Positions 36,095 to 45,010 of a stretch of 64,000 nt of DNA are shown here, in pieces. The stretch covers positions 310,001 through 374,000 of the forward strand of contig NZ_LAXJ01000002.1 in assembly GCF_001441615.1 (NCBI RefSeq), written 5' to 3'. Positions within the stretch are counted from its first letter, which is position 1. Every line of letters starts with the position of its first letter. A model generated the notes under the pieces. The model ran no database searches. It was not told the DNA's origin and saw only the letters and a list, made by a program, of their open reading frames with translations. This stretch comes from Roseovarius atlanticus. Its GTDB lineage: Bacteria > Pseudomonadota > Alphaproteobacteria > Rhodobacterales > Rhodobacteraceae. A program made the position numbers and the translations under genes.

Positions 36095-37594
36095 ATGAAA
36101 GACCTGACGCATTATATCGACGGCGCGCGCGTGCCCGGCCAGTCGGGCCGTTTTTCCGACGTCTACAACCCGGCGACCGGCGAAGTGCAAGCGCGCTGCC
36201 CGCTGGCCAGCAAGGAAGAATTCGACGACGCGGTCCAGATCGCCGCCAAGGCGCAGCCCGCTTGGTGCGCCACAAACCCGCAAAAACGCGCGCGGGTGAT
36301 GATGGAGTTCGTGCGCCTTTTGAACCGCGACATGGACAAGCTGGCCGAGACGCTGTCCTCGGAGCACGGCAAGACCTTCCCCGACGCCAAGGGCGACGTG
36401 CAGCGGGGCCTCGAAGTGGTGGAATACTGCATCGGCGCGCCGCAGCTTCTGAAGGGCGAATTCACCGACAGCGCCGGTCCCGGCATCGACATGTATTCGA
36501 TGCGCCAGCCGCTGGGCGTCACGGGTGGCATCACGCCGTTCAACTTCCCCGCCATGATCCCGATGTGGATGTTCGCGCCCGCACTGGCCTGCGGCAACGC
36601 CTTTATCCTGAAACCGTCCGAGCGCGACCCGTCCGTGCCGATCATGCTGGCCGAACTCCTGGAAGAGGCCGGCCTTCCCAAGGGCCTTTTGCAAGTGGTC
36701 AACGGCGACAAGGAAGCCGTGGACGCGATGATCGACAACGACACCGTGCAATCCATCGGTTTCGTCGGCTCGACCCCGATCGCCGAATACATCTATGGCC
36801 GGGGCTGCAGCAACGGCAAGCGCGTGCAGTGCTTCGGCGGGGCCAAGAACCACATGATCGTCATGCCCGACGCAGACATGGACCAGGCCGCCGACGCGCT
36901 GATCGGCGCGGGCTACGGTGCGGCCGGCGAACGCTGCATGGCGATTTCCGTGGCCGTACCGGTGGGTGATGAGACAGCGGACAAGCTGATCGAAAAGCTG
37001 GTGCCGCGCATCGAGAAACTGAAGGTCGGCCCCTACACCGCCGGCGACGACGTGGATTACGGCCCCGTCGTCACCGCAGCCGCCAAGGAAAAGATCCTGG
37101 GCCTGATCGAATCCGGCGTGGAGCAAGGCGCGGAACTGGTCGTCGATGGCCGTGACTTCAAGCTGCAAGGCTACGAAGACGGCTTCTTTGTCGGCCCGCA
37201 CCTGTTCGACAAGGTGACGCCCGACATGGACATCTACCGCCAGGAAATCTTCGGCCCGGTCCTGTCGACCGTGCGCGCGAAATCCTATGAAGAGGCGCTT
37301 GGCCTTGCCATGGACCACGAGATGGGCAACGGCACGGCGATCTTCACCCGTGACGGGGATGCCGCGCGCGACTTCGCCAACCGGATCAACATCGGCATGG
37401 TGGGTGTGAACGTCCCGATCCCGGTGCCGCTCGCCTATCACACCTTTGGCGGCTGGAAGAAATCGGCCTTTGGCGACCTGAACCAGCACGGCCCCGACGC
37501 CTTCAAGTTCTATACCCGCACCAAGACCGTCACGGCCCGCTGGCCCAGCGGCATCAAGGAAGGCGGCGAGTTCAACTTCAAGGCGATGGATTGA
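36095..37594 (+). CDS. mmsA: CoA-acylating methylmalonate-semialdehyde dehydrogenase
   Basis: The 499-aa enzyme converts methylmalonate semialdehyde to propionyl-CoA in valine and inositol breakdown. The nucleophile is Cys281 (AAGERCMAISVAV), with the oxyanion Asn in TPFNFPAMIPMWMF. The general-base Glu of hydrolytic aldehyde dehydrogenases is absent (CFGGAKNHM), as is normal for this CoA-dependent family. AAGGAGG precedes ATG 36095. It is about 6 kb from the rest of the valine genes, and its own LysR regulator is divergent. Confidence 0.95.
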   Translation: MKDLTHYIDGARVPGQSGRFSDVYNPATGEVQARCPLASKEEFDDAVQIAAKAQPAWCATNPQKRARVMMEFVRLLNRDMDKLAETLSSEHGKTFPDAKGDVQRGLEVVEYCIGAPQLLKGEFTDSAGPGIDMYSMRQPLGVTGGITPFNFPAMIPMWMFAPALACGNAFILKPSERDPSVPIMLAELLEEAGLPKGLLQVVNGDKEAVDAMIDNDTVQSIGFVGSTPIAEYIYGRGCSNGKRVQCFGGAKNHMIVMPDADMDQAADALIGAGYGAAGERCMAISVAVPVGDETADKLIEKLVPRIEKLKVGPYTAGDDVDYGPVVTAAAKEKILGLIESGVEQGAELVVDGRDFKLQGYEDGFFVGPHLFDKVTPDMDIYRQEIFGPVLSTVRAKSYEEALGLAMDHEMGNGTAIFTRDGDAARDFANRINIGMVGVNVPIPVPLAYHTFGGWKKSAFGDLNQHGPDAFKFYTRTKTVTARWPSGIKEGGEFNFKAMD

Positions 37595-37616
37595 ACGCCG
37601 TGTCATAAGGATAATG

Positions 37617-37650
37617 ACCGGGCCGCGCGGGAAAACCGCCGCGGCCCGGT
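37617..37650 (+). terminator. rho-independent terminator after mmsA
   Basis: ACCGGGCCGCG (37617-37627) pairs with CGCGGCCCGGT (37640-37650), followed by TTTCGTTTT. It separates mmsA from the downstream monooxygenase gene. Confidence 0.85.
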
Positions 37651-37675
37651 TTCGTTTTGGAAGGAGGATCAGGAC

Positions 37676-38725
37676 ATGTGGCCCGACACACGGCTTTGCG
37701 AGCTTCTGGGGATCGAGCATCCCATCATCCAGGCGCCTATGGCGGGCACCACGACCCCGGCGATGGTGGCGGCGGTGTCGAACGCGGGCGGGCTGGGCTC
37801 GCATGGCTGTGCCACGCTGTCGCCGGATAAGCTGGCCGAGGATATCGAGGCGCTGGCGGGGGCCACGAACCGGTCCGTGAACCTGAATTTCTTCTGCCAC
37901 GCGCCGCAGGACATCTCCGAAGATCATCACGCCGCACTGCTCGACGCGATGCGCCCGCATTACGACGCGGCGGGCGCGACCCTGCCCGAAGGGATGCCGA
38001 CCCCCACTTTCCTGCCCTTCGGCGCGGCGCAGCTGGATTGCCTTCTGGAACGGCCCCCGGCGGTTGTCAGCTTTCACTTCGGCCTGCCCGAGGACGCCGC
38101 CATCGCGGCGCTCAAGGACAAAGGCTGCAAGATCCTGTGTTCCGCCACCACCGTGGCCGAGGCCCGTTGGCTGGTGGCGCGGGGCGTGGATGCGGTGATC
38201 GCCCAAGGCTGGGAATCCGGCGGGCACCGGGGGCTGTTCCTGGAGCTGGAAAACGACGCGCAGGTGGGCCTTTTCTCGCTCCTGCCACAGGTGGTGGACG
38301 CGGTCGATGTGCCGGTGGTCGCCGCGGGCGGCATCGCCGACGGGCGCGGCATCGCTGCCGCCTTCGCACTTGGCGCGGCGGGCGTGCAGATCGGCACCGC
38401 CTTCATCACCGCGGAGGAGACCACCCGCAAACCCTATCATCCCGAGGCGGTCGAGGCCGGCACCGACGAAAGCACCCGGGTGACCCGTGCCGGCTCGGGC
38501 CGCCCCGCGCGGGCGCACCGCACCCCGTGGATCGACGCGATGGCCGAGGTGGACGCGGCCCCCTTCCCGCTGATGTACCACTACAGCCGCCCCCTGCTCG
38601 AGGCCGATGGCCCCGCACACCAGTTCTCGCTTTACGGCCAAAGCGCGGCGCTGGCCCCCGGCGGCTCGGCCGCGGCCCGGCTGGAAAGCCTGATCGCCAA
38701 GGCCAAGGCGGCGTTCAACGGTTAA
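37676..38725 (+). CDS. nitronate monooxygenase family protein
   Basis: The 349-aa FMN-dependent TIM-barrel protein has HPIIQAPMAGTTTPAMVAAV at the N-terminus, QGWESGGHRG as flavin/active-site loop and VVAAGGIADGRGIAAAFALGA as the phosphate-binding segment. The family oxidises alkyl nitronates; some members are quinone reductases or enoyl reductases. GGAGGATC precedes ATG 37676. The stop codon overlaps the first bases of repeat copy B by two nucleotides. Confidence 0.88.
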   Translation: MWPDTRLCELLGIEHPIIQAPMAGTTTPAMVAAVSNAGGLGSHGCATLSPDKLAEDIEALAGATNRSVNLNFFCHAPQDISEDHHAALLDAMRPHYDAAGATLPEGMPTPTFLPFGAAQLDCLLERPPAVVSFHFGLPEDAAIAALKDKGCKILCSATTVAEARWLVARGVDAVIAQGWESGGHRGLFLELENDAQVGLFSLLPQVVDAVDVPVVAAGGIADGRGIAAAFALGAAGVQIGTAFITAEETTRKPYHPEAVEAGTDESTRVTRAGSGRPARAHRTPWIDAMAEVDAAPFPLMYHYSRPLLEADGPAHQFSLYGQSAALAPGGSAAARLESLIAKAKAAFNG

Positions 38726-38837
38726 AGCGTTTCGCCTTTTGCCTGACCGATCAGCGGAACGGGAAACGCGTGCAACGATTGGCTGGTGTACCGCGTTTCG
38801 CGAAAAGCTGTGACTCAAGTTTATCGCGAAACGCTTT
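38724..38837. repeat. dispersed intergenic repeat, copy B (inverted relative to copy A)
   Basis: This 114-bp element runs from AAAGCGTTTCG (38724-38734) to CGAAACGCTTT (38827-38837). It keeps the inner stem GAAACGCG (38763-38770) / CGCGTTTC (38792-38799) and the loop sequence CAACGATTGGCT (38773-38784). It matches the reverse complement of 26437-26551. A stray related unit, CGCGAAACGC, lies just downstream near 38857. It sits between two tail-to-tail genes. Confidence 0.85.
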
Positions 38838-38913
38838 CGTCACGTCCTCACCGGCACGCGAAACGCCCAACCGTCACTTCGCACCGAAATCCTGTGGCCT
38901 TATCGGTACACGG

Positions 38914-39948
38914 TCAGCCCGGCGGCTGCGCAGACGCGGTTTCGCTAAGGGCGGACCGGTGTCGCGCCAGGCTGGACTGCCTCGCCAGCATCTGCGCCTC
39001 TTTCCGCTTGAGCGCGGGATGTGCCAACTGATATCCGGCGGGTGTCACCCCCGCGGCAAGTTCCGGGAAGATCTCCAGCATTTCCGACCGGGCCGAGCGC
39101 TCCAGCCCCTCCAGCGCGACAGAGCCGGGAAACAGGCTTTCCGCCGGCATCCCGTTGGCCACCAGAACCACGTGCTCGGCGCACATGACGTGGCAGTATT
39201 CCACCTCATCCAATGCGGTATTCAAACGGATGTCCTCGCCGTTCACCAGATGCACGGCCGGCGCAAAGACGGCGTCCGCGCCAGAATACAGCCGCGCGCG
39301 CCAGTCATCCAATACGATCCTGTGCTGCTGTGAGACGCGCGTGATCCTGTAGGGCCGGCCTTCGCCGAACGCGTCGCGCTCGATATCCACGGGACGCCAC
39401 TTGTGAAAGGCCGACGCACGGGGCAGCGACAGCTTGCGCGACCCGGTCCAGATGATCTCATGCCGTTTGCCATAGTAATCGACCACCTCGTCGCCCACGT
39501 CCAGCTCCTGAATGGTGCGTTCGCCCCACGGGGTCAGGATCAGCGTGTCGGCGGCAAAGCAGACCGGGGTGAACACCTGATATGGGTCTGCCGTGATGTC
39601 GACGTTCAGAAGCAGCTGCCCAAGGGCCGGTTCTCCGTTCGGATAGTGAAAATAGATCTGGCCACCGGCCTCGAACACGACCACGTCGACAGTCGGGCCG
39701 ACGCCGACGAATATCCCGAGGACTTCGGCCCCACCCGTAGCGCTGCCGCTGCCGATATAATTGATCGGCGCGCCGTTGAAGGTTGAGACGCCATCGTCCG
39801 CATCCTCCAACAGCCCGTCATTGTCTTCAAGCGTCCCGGTCTGCGCGCCTCCGAAGTTGCTGAGCAGAAGTGTCGTCGATCCCGCAAGCAAGTCTGCGGC
39901 GAGCAGAGACCCCGAATAAGGAGTGACTTCGATGTCTGAAGTGGCCAT
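38914..39948 (-). CDS. Hint (hedgehog/intein-type) domain protein
   Basis: The 344-aa protein starts at ATG 39948, 7 nt from AGGAGG. Residues 1-125 form an acidic, Gly/Ser-rich region with beta character and no Sec signal. A Hint_2-type module follows from Cys130 (VCFAADTLILTPWGERTIQELDVGDEV), with SQQHRIVL as the conserved His block. Hint domains self-cleave or splice; this Rhodobacteraceae type is usually at or near the end of surface or secreted proteins, and is followed here by about 60 residues. The gene stands alone. Whether it cleaves itself is not known. Confidence 0.8.
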   Translation of the reverse strand: MATSDIEVTPYSGSLLAADLLAGSTTLLLSNFGGAQTGTLEDNDGLLEDADDGVSTFNGAPINYIGSGSATGGAEVLGIFVGVGPTVDVVVFEAGGQIYFHYPNGEPALGQLLLNVDITADPYQVFTPVCFAADTLILTPWGERTIQELDVGDEVVDYYGKRHEIIWTGSRKLSLPRASAFHKWRPVDIERDAFGEGRPYRITRVSQQHRIVLDDWRARLYSGADAVFAPAVHLVNGEDIRLNTALDEVEYCHVMCAEHVVLVANGMPAESLFPGSVALEGLERSARSEMLEIFPELAAGVTPAGYQLAHPALKRKEAQMLARQSSLARHRSALSETASAQPPG

Positions 39949-40377
39949 AAAAATGCCTCCTGCGTTAAACACCCACCCTCTCAGGCTGCCAAATCAGGAC
40001 ACATTTACAACTTAAACGGTATTTTCCTTACCGTTGGGAAGGCCGGAAGCGCTTTTATTTTCAATGAAAAAAATACGTTACGTGCAGTTCACAGAGTGGA
40101 AACAGATTGTTTCAAGCGCACGTTTAAGGTGTGTTTATTAACCTATGTTAATTAAATTTTAATTGTAGGAATAAATTCTCCGAATCGAAGTAGGGTGTAT
40201 CGAAGCTTCCGCCTCTTCCGCGACATGTTTCCGCCCCATTTCGGATGATGGCTCTTGGAAGTTTGTCTCGTTGTCAGCACCGCGACCGGGCCTGTCCCAA
40301 GGTTGCTGCCCGTCGCTCATACGCCTCTTGCCAAACGTCATGCTTTGTTGCTGGTATCAAACCAAAGGGAGGCAGCC
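39949..40377. other. A+T-rich intergenic region upstream of Hint and ybdK-like genes
   Basis: This 429-bp gap has no credible gene. G+C drops to 17 of 60 bases in 40141-40200, far below the flanking genes. It contains an inverted repeat AACGGTA-N7-TACCGTT (40015-40035), about 67 bp upstream of the Hint gene start, and a GGGAGG ribosome site for the rightward gene. It likely holds divergent promoters and perhaps a nucleoid-protein or upstream-activator region. Confidence 0.6.
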
Positions 40378-41511
40378 ATGACAGCAGACGGCCCCGATTT
40401 CACCATCGGTATCGAGGAAGAATACCTGTTGGTGGACCGCGACAGCCTTGACTTGGCCGAGGCGCCGTCCGAACTGATGGAGGCCTGCGCCGAGGAGTTG
40501 CAGGATCAGGTGGCGCCCGAATTCCTGAAATGCCAGATCGAGATCGGAACCAAGGTCTGCAAGGACGTCTCCGAGGCGCGCGAGGACCTCAAGCGCCTGC
40601 GTGCCTGCGTTTCCAAACACGCTGCCGCCCATAACCTTGTGCCAATCGCCGCGTCCTGCCACCCGTTTTCCGACTGGCGCGACCAGCCGCACACCGACAA
40701 GGACCGCTACAATACGCTGAGCGATGACCTCGCAGGCGTGGTGCAACGAATGCTGATCTGCGGGATGCATGTCCATGTGGGAATCGAGGATCCGGACCGC
40801 CGCGTCGACCTGATGAACCAGCTGAGCTACTTCCTGCCGCATCTGCTGGCGCTCAGCACCTCCTCTCCCTTCTGGCAAGGGCACGACACGGGGCTGGACA
40901 GTTACCGCCTGACCGTGTTCGACAACCTGCCCCGCACCGGCCTGCCCCCGCGCATGGAAAGCTTTGCGGAGTTCGAACGCTCGGTGGGATCGCTCACCGA
41001 CCTGGGCGTGATCGAGGACGCCAGCAAGATCTGGTGGGATCTGCGCCCGTCCTCGAAGTTTCCCACCATCGAGTCGCGGATCTGCGACGTGCAGCCCCGT
41101 ATGGAACACACGCTGATGCTGGCGGCGCTAACACAGTGCATCACCCGGATGCTGTGGCGGCTGGCGACGAAGAACCAGCGCTGGCGCATCTACGACCGCT
41201 TCCTGGTGGACGAGAACCGCTGGCGCGCGCAACGCTACGGCACCCGCGAGGGCCTGATCGACTTTGGCCGTGGCGCGATCGTGCCCATGGCGGAATTGGC
41301 CGAGGAACTGCTGGAGCTGATCGAGGAAGACGCCCGTTATTTCGCCTGCATCTCCGAGGTCGAGATCGTGCGAGAGGTGATGCGCACCGGCACGTCATCG
41401 ACCCGACAGCGCCGGGCGTTCGACGCGGCAAAGGACGACGGCGCCGGACAAGACGCCGCCCTGCGCGCCGTGGTCAGCCATCTGGTCGAAGAGTTTCACG
41501 CCGACCTGTGA
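40378..41511 (+). CDS. YbdK-type carboxylate-amine ligase (GCS2 family)
   Basis: The 377-aa protein has the [10 protein letters not shown] start, a glutamate-cysteine ligase type 2 core ([46 protein letters not shown]) and no signal peptide. E. coli YbdK has weak gamma-glutamylcysteine ligase activity; the true substrates of this branch are unknown. ATG 40378 follows GGGAGGCAGCC. It is a single gene. Confidence 0.88.
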   Translation: MTADGPDFTIGIEEEYLLVDRDSLDLAEAPSELMEACAEELQDQVAPEFLKCQIEIGTKVCKDVSEAREDLKRLRACVSKHAAAHNLVPIAASCHPFSDWRDQPHTDKDRYNTLSDDLAGVVQRMLICGMHVHVGIEDPDRRVDLMNQLSYFLPHLLALSTSSPFWQGHDTGLDSYRLTVFDNLPRTGLPPRMESFAEFERSVGSLTDLGVIEDASKIWWDLRPSSKFPTIESRICDVQPRMEHTLMLAALTQCITRMLWRLATKNQRWRIYDRFLVDENRWRAQRYGTREGLIDFGRGAIVPMAELAEELLELIEEDARYFACISEVEIVREVMRTGTSSTRQRRAFDAAKDDGAGQDAALRAVVSHLVEEFHADL

Positions 41512-41652
41512 CCCGGATGCAAGGATCGGCGTCATATCGCCGCTGCTGGCCTTCAAACCTGCGTGAGGCGGCAAAATCGCGCGGGTTTTCCCCTTAACCT
41601 TTCTATCGATCCGGTTAAGTAGAGCAAAAATACACGCAAACGGAGCATCCCC

Positions 41653-42222
41653 ATGTCCAAGACCCGCTTCACGCGCCGCGCCACGCTTCTGGGCGCCGCC
41701 GCCACGCTGGCCACCCCGTCCCTGTTGCTGGCACAGGACAATTCGCCACTGTCTTCGTCGGTCAAGCGAAATGCGTCCTCATTCACCACGCGCGACTGGA
41801 ACGACTATTTCGACAGCCTGGGCTCCGGCCGCATCGTCTGCGACATCAACAGCCGCGCGGTGCATCACTGGAATTCAAGCGGGGTCTATTCGCTCTACCC
41901 CTCGTCCGTGCCGATGACCGATGAATTGACCCGCCGCGGCTATACCGAGATCGTGCGCAAGAAGGTCGGCCCGACCTGGACCCCGACCGAGTCGATGAAA
42001 CAACGCGACCCCAGCCTGCCCGATTTCATGGATGCCGGTCCCGGCAACCCCTTGGGCACCCACGCGATGTATCTCAGCTGGCCCGCCTACCTGATCCACG
42101 GCACCCACGACACGCGCAAGATCGGGCGGCGGTCGTCCTCGGGCTGCATCGGCCTTTATAACGAGCATATCGCAGAGCTGTTCGCAAAGACCGAGGTCGG
42201 CACCAAGGTGCTGGTGCTCTGA
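41653..42222 (+). CDS. L,D-transpeptidase (YkuD family), Tat-exported
   Basis: The 189-aa protein has a twin-arginine signal (TRFTRRATLLGAAATLATPSLLLA) and a YkuD domain with His149 in YLIHGTHDT and the catalytic Cys165 in SSSGCIGLYN. Such enzymes make 3-3 peptidoglycan crosslinks or attach proteins to the wall in the periplasm. No LysM or SPOR domain is present. It is a single gene followed by a strong terminator. Confidence 0.9.
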   Translation: MSKTRFTRRATLLGAAATLATPSLLLAQDNSPLSSSVKRNASSFTTRDWNDYFDSLGSGRIVCDINSRAVHHWNSSGVYSLYPSSVPMTDELTRRGYTEIVRKKVGPTWTPTESMKQRDPSLPDFMDAGPGNPLGTHAMYLSWPAYLIHGTHDTRKIGRRSSSGCIGLYNEHIAELFAKTEVGTKVLVL

Positions 42223-42247
42223 CCTTACGGCACAATCGGACATTGGG

Positions 42248-42284
42248 AAACGGGCGCGGCACGTACGGTGCGGCGCCCGTTTTC
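42248..42284 (+). terminator. rho-independent terminator after the L,D-transpeptidase gene
   Basis: AAACGGGCGC (42248-42257) pairs with GCGCCCGTTT (42273-42282); an inner GCAC/GTGC pair extends the stem, and the sequence continues TTTTC. Confidence 0.88.
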
Positions 42285-42377
42285 ATTGACGCGGGCATAA
42301 GTCCGACAGCCCTTGATTCCTCGCAAGGTTCTGCGCGACCCTCTGATCACAGCTTGCGACGCCGCTGCGAACAGGTT

Positions 42378-42397
42378 AATTAAACACACGTTCAATT
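42378..42397. promoter_or_regulatory. candidate TetR-type operator of the valine-degradation operon
   Basis: AATTAAAC-ACAC-GTTCAATT is an inverted repeat with 8-bp arms and one mismatch, 33 bp upstream of the acyl-CoA dehydrogenase start. The AAAC-N4-GTT core resembles fatty-acid or branched-chain acyl-CoA repressor sites of the TetR family. No TetR gene lies in the window. Confidence 0.5.
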
Positions 42398-42429
42398 ACT
42401 CATCCGGGTAAGACGAGGAGGACCAAGCG

Positions 42430-43572
42430 ATGGATTTCGCGCTCAGCGAGGAACAGACCGCCATTTTCGACATGGCACATGCCTTCGGCCAGGACGCCAT
42501 CGCGCCCCACGCCCGCGCCTGGGAAGCGCAGGGCACCATCCCCAAAGAGCTGTGGCCACAGGTCGGCGAATTGGGCTTCGGCGGTCTTTACGTCAGCGAA
42601 GAGTCCGGCGGCGCGGGCCTTTCCCGGCTTGACGCAACGCTGGTGTTCGAGGCGCTCTCCATGGCCTGCCCCTCGGTCGCGGCGTTTCTCTCGATCCACA
42701 ATATGTGCGCCCGGATGATCGACAATTTCGCCAGCGACGACTTCAAGGCCCGCGTCCTGCCCGACGTGATCCCGATGAAGACGGTGCTGTCCTACTGCCT
42801 GACCGAACCGGGGTCCGGCTCCGACGCCGCAGCTCTCAAAACCCGCGCCGCGCGCACCAACGACGGCTATACGCTCAACGGCACCAAGGCGTTCATCTCG
42901 GGCGGCGGCTATTCGGACGCCTATGTCTGCATGGTCCGCACCGGCGAGGACGGCCCCAAGGGCATCTCGACCGTCTATGTCGAGGACGGCACGCCCGGGC
43001 TCAGCTTCGGCGGGCTGGAAGACAAGATGGGATGGCGCAGCCAACCCACGGCGCAAGTGCAGTTCGACGATTGCGCCATTCCCGCCGAGAACCTCGTGGG
43101 CGAAGAAGGCAAAGGGTTCAGCTATGCCATGGCCGGGCTGGATGGCGGGCGCCTCAACATCTCCGCCTGCTCGCTGGGGGCTGCGCAACAGGCGCTCGAC
43201 ATGACCAAGGCCTATATGCGCGAGCGCAAGGCCTTCGGGCAAAGCATCGACCAGTTCCAGGCCCTGCAATTCCGCCTGGCGGACCTCGAGATCGAGCTGC
43301 AGGCCGCCCGCGTCTTTCTGCGCCAGGCCGCGTGGAAGCTGGACACCAAGGCGCCGGATGCCACGAAATACTGCGCCATGGCCAAGAAATTCGTCACCGA
43401 GGCAGGCAGCCGGATCGTCAACCAGTGCCTGCAACTGCATGGTGGCTACGGCTACCTCGCGGACTATGGTATCGAAAAGCTGGTCCGCGACCTGCGCGTG
43501 CACGAGATCCTCGAAGGCACCAACGAAATCATGCGCCTGATCGTGGCGCGGCATATGCTGGCGGAAGGGTGA
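42430..43572 (+). CDS. acyl-CoA dehydrogenase, probable isobutyryl-CoA dehydrogenase
   Basis: The 380-aa flavoenzyme has the family segments FGGLYVSEESGGAGLSRLDA, YCLTEPGSGSDAAAL (flavin binding), LQLHGGYGYLADYG and LEGTNEIMRLIVARHML. The catalytic Glu is expected in the HEILEGTNE region in short branched-chain members. It oxidises isobutyryl-CoA to methacrylyl-CoA if the operon context is right, because 3-hydroxyisobutyryl-CoA hydrolase and mmsB genes follow. GAGGAGG precedes ATG 42430. Confidence 0.88.
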   Translation: MDFALSEEQTAIFDMAHAFGQDAIAPHARAWEAQGTIPKELWPQVGELGFGGLYVSEESGGAGLSRLDATLVFEALSMACPSVAAFLSIHNMCARMIDNFASDDFKARVLPDVIPMKTVLSYCLTEPGSGSDAAALKTRAARTNDGYTLNGTKAFISGGGYSDAYVCMVRTGEDGPKGISTVYVEDGTPGLSFGGLEDKMGWRSQPTAQVQFDDCAIPAENLVGEEGKGFSYAMAGLDGGRLNISACSLGAAQQALDMTKAYMRERKAFGQSIDQFQALQFRLADLEIELQAARVFLRQAAWKLDTKAPDATKYCAMAKKFVTEAGSRIVNQCLQLHGGYGYLADYGIEKLVRDLRVHEILEGTNEIMRLIVARHMLAEG

Positions 43573-43578
43573 CAAGGA

Positions 43579-43968
43579 GTGAGTCGCTTGCTCCATATCC
43601 AATACGCCGTCCTTTCCGTGCAGATGATGCTGTTCAGGATAACCGGAAAGGTGCCGCTTCTCGGCCCTGTCCTGTTCTTGATACTCTCCGCAGTGAGCGC
43701 GTGTTTGTTGGGTGGAACGCTAGGATTGCTGGTCACGGCTGTTCCGCAACTCGATCCGGGACACATGCCACACGCCTTTGGCATTCTGCTATCGATACTG
43801 CTTTTGTGTGTATTCGCATTGCTTGCTTGGAAAGCTTTCGAAACAGGCCTGTTTCTAATGCTTTCATTCCTCAATGTTGTTTTTGGAAGGCGGGATGCTC
43901 CGGCTAGGCTAGAGCAAGCTTACGCAGCGAAGCGCACTAAGGTTCTGCAAAAGTTGGAGACTGCATGA
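43579..43968 (+). CDS. unknown two-helix membrane protein inside the valine operon
   Basis: The frame runs from GTG 43579 (129 aa); TTG 43588 is the better start because AGGAG sits at normal distance from it. Two long membrane segments (about 25-55 and 66-98) are followed by a basic helical tail (RRDAPARLEQAYAAKRTKVLQKLE). It ends with a 4-nt ATGA overlap with the hydrolase gene. Base use differs from its neighbours: 25 of 60 bases in 43801-43860 are G or C, against 36 of 60 in 43021-43080. I do not recognise the family; it looks like an insertion into the operon. Confidence 0.65.
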   Translation: MSRLLHIQYAVLSVQMMLFRITGKVPLLGPVLFLILSAVSACLLGGTLGLLVTAVPQLDPGHMPHAFGILLSILLLCVFALLAWKAFETGLFLMLSFLNVVFGRRDAPARLEQAYAAKRTKVLQKLETA

Positions 43969-44996
43969 CCGACATCTCGATCCGCAAAACCGGTCGCGCG
44001 GGCCGCATCACCCTCACCCGCCCCAAGGCGCTCAACGCCGTGTCCTACGACATGTGCCTTGCCATCGAAAAAGCGTTGGACGATTGGGCCACCGACGACG
44101 ACGTCGCGCTGGTCATCATCGACGCCGAGGGCGACAAGGCGTTCTGTGCGGGCGGCGACATCCAGCAGCTTTACGACACCGGCCGCGCAGGCGACTTCGC
44201 CTATGGCCAGACGTTCTGGCGCGACGAATACCGCCTGAACGCCAAGATCGCCGAGTACCCCAAACCCTACATCGCCTTCATGCAGGGCTTCACCATGGGC
44301 GGCGGCGTGGGCATTTCCTGCCACGGGTCGCACCGGATCGTCTGCGACAGCAGCCAGATCGCCATGCCCGAATGCGGCATCGGGCTGGTGCCCGACGTGG
44401 GCGGTTCGCTGATCCTCGCCAACGCGCCGGGCCGGCTGGGCGAATACCTGGGCCTGACCACCTCCCGCATGGGCCCGGCCGACGCGATCTATGCCGGTTT
44501 TGCCGACAGCTACATCCCGCAGGACCACTGGACCGATCTCATCGCGAAACTCGAAGAGACCGGCGATGTGAGCCACATCAAAGGCGAGACGCCCCCGCAA
44601 GGGACTCTGAGCGACCAGCAGCCCGAGATCGACGCGCTCTTCGACGGTGCCGACCTTGGCGCGTTCATGACTGCGTTGGAGGCGTCCGATAGCGACCTCG
44701 CCGCCTCCGCGCTGAAATCCATGCGCCGCAACTCGCCCCTGTCGATGGCCTCGACGGTGGAAATCCTGCACCGCCTGCGCGGCGCGGGGGGCGATATCCG
44801 CCACGCGCTGGAACTGGAATACCGCTTCACCTTCCGCGCGATGGAGCATGGCGATTTCCTCGAAGGCATCCGCGCCGCCGTGATCGACAAGGACCGCAGC
44901 CCGAACTGGCAGCACGACCTCGCCACGCCGCCCACCGCGGCCGCCGAACAGATGCTTTTGCCGCTGGGGCCGGACGCAATGACATTCAAGACCTGA
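43965..44996 (+). CDS. 3-hydroxyisobutyryl-CoA hydrolase
   Basis: The 343-aa crotonase-fold protein has the oxyanion-hole segments FCAGGDIQQLYDTG and GFTMGGGVGISCHGSHR, the PECGIGLVPDVGGS block and a C-terminal extension typical of HIBCH enzymes rather than short enoyl-CoA hydratases. It hydrolyses 3-hydroxyisobutyryl-CoA in valine breakdown. mmsB, encoded 14 bp downstream, would take its product, and an enoyl-CoA hydratase for the step before is not seen in this cluster. Confidence 0.9.
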   Translation: MTDISIRKTGRAGRITLTRPKALNAVSYDMCLAIEKALDDWATDDDVALVIIDAEGDKAFCAGGDIQQLYDTGRAGDFAYGQTFWRDEYRLNAKIAEYPKPYIAFMQGFTMGGGVGISCHGSHRIVCDSSQIAMPECGIGLVPDVGGSLILANAPGRLGEYLGLTTSRMGPADAIYAGFADSYIPQDHWTDLIAKLEETGDVSHIKGETPPQGTLSDQQPEIDALFDGADLGAFMTALEASDSDLAASALKSMRRNSPLSMASTVEILHRLRGAGGDIRHALELEYRFTFRAMEHGDFLEGIRAAVIDKDRSPNWQHDLATPPTAAAEQMLLPLGPDAMTFKT

Positions 44997-45010
44997 GGGA
45001 GGGACCTGAC

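Noticed and set aside
35894..38818. 974-codon open frame on the minus strand
   Set aside because: It is the antisense shadow of mmsA and the nitronate monooxygenase gene; the translation is Arg/His/Val-rich with no domain, and both sense genes are complete families.
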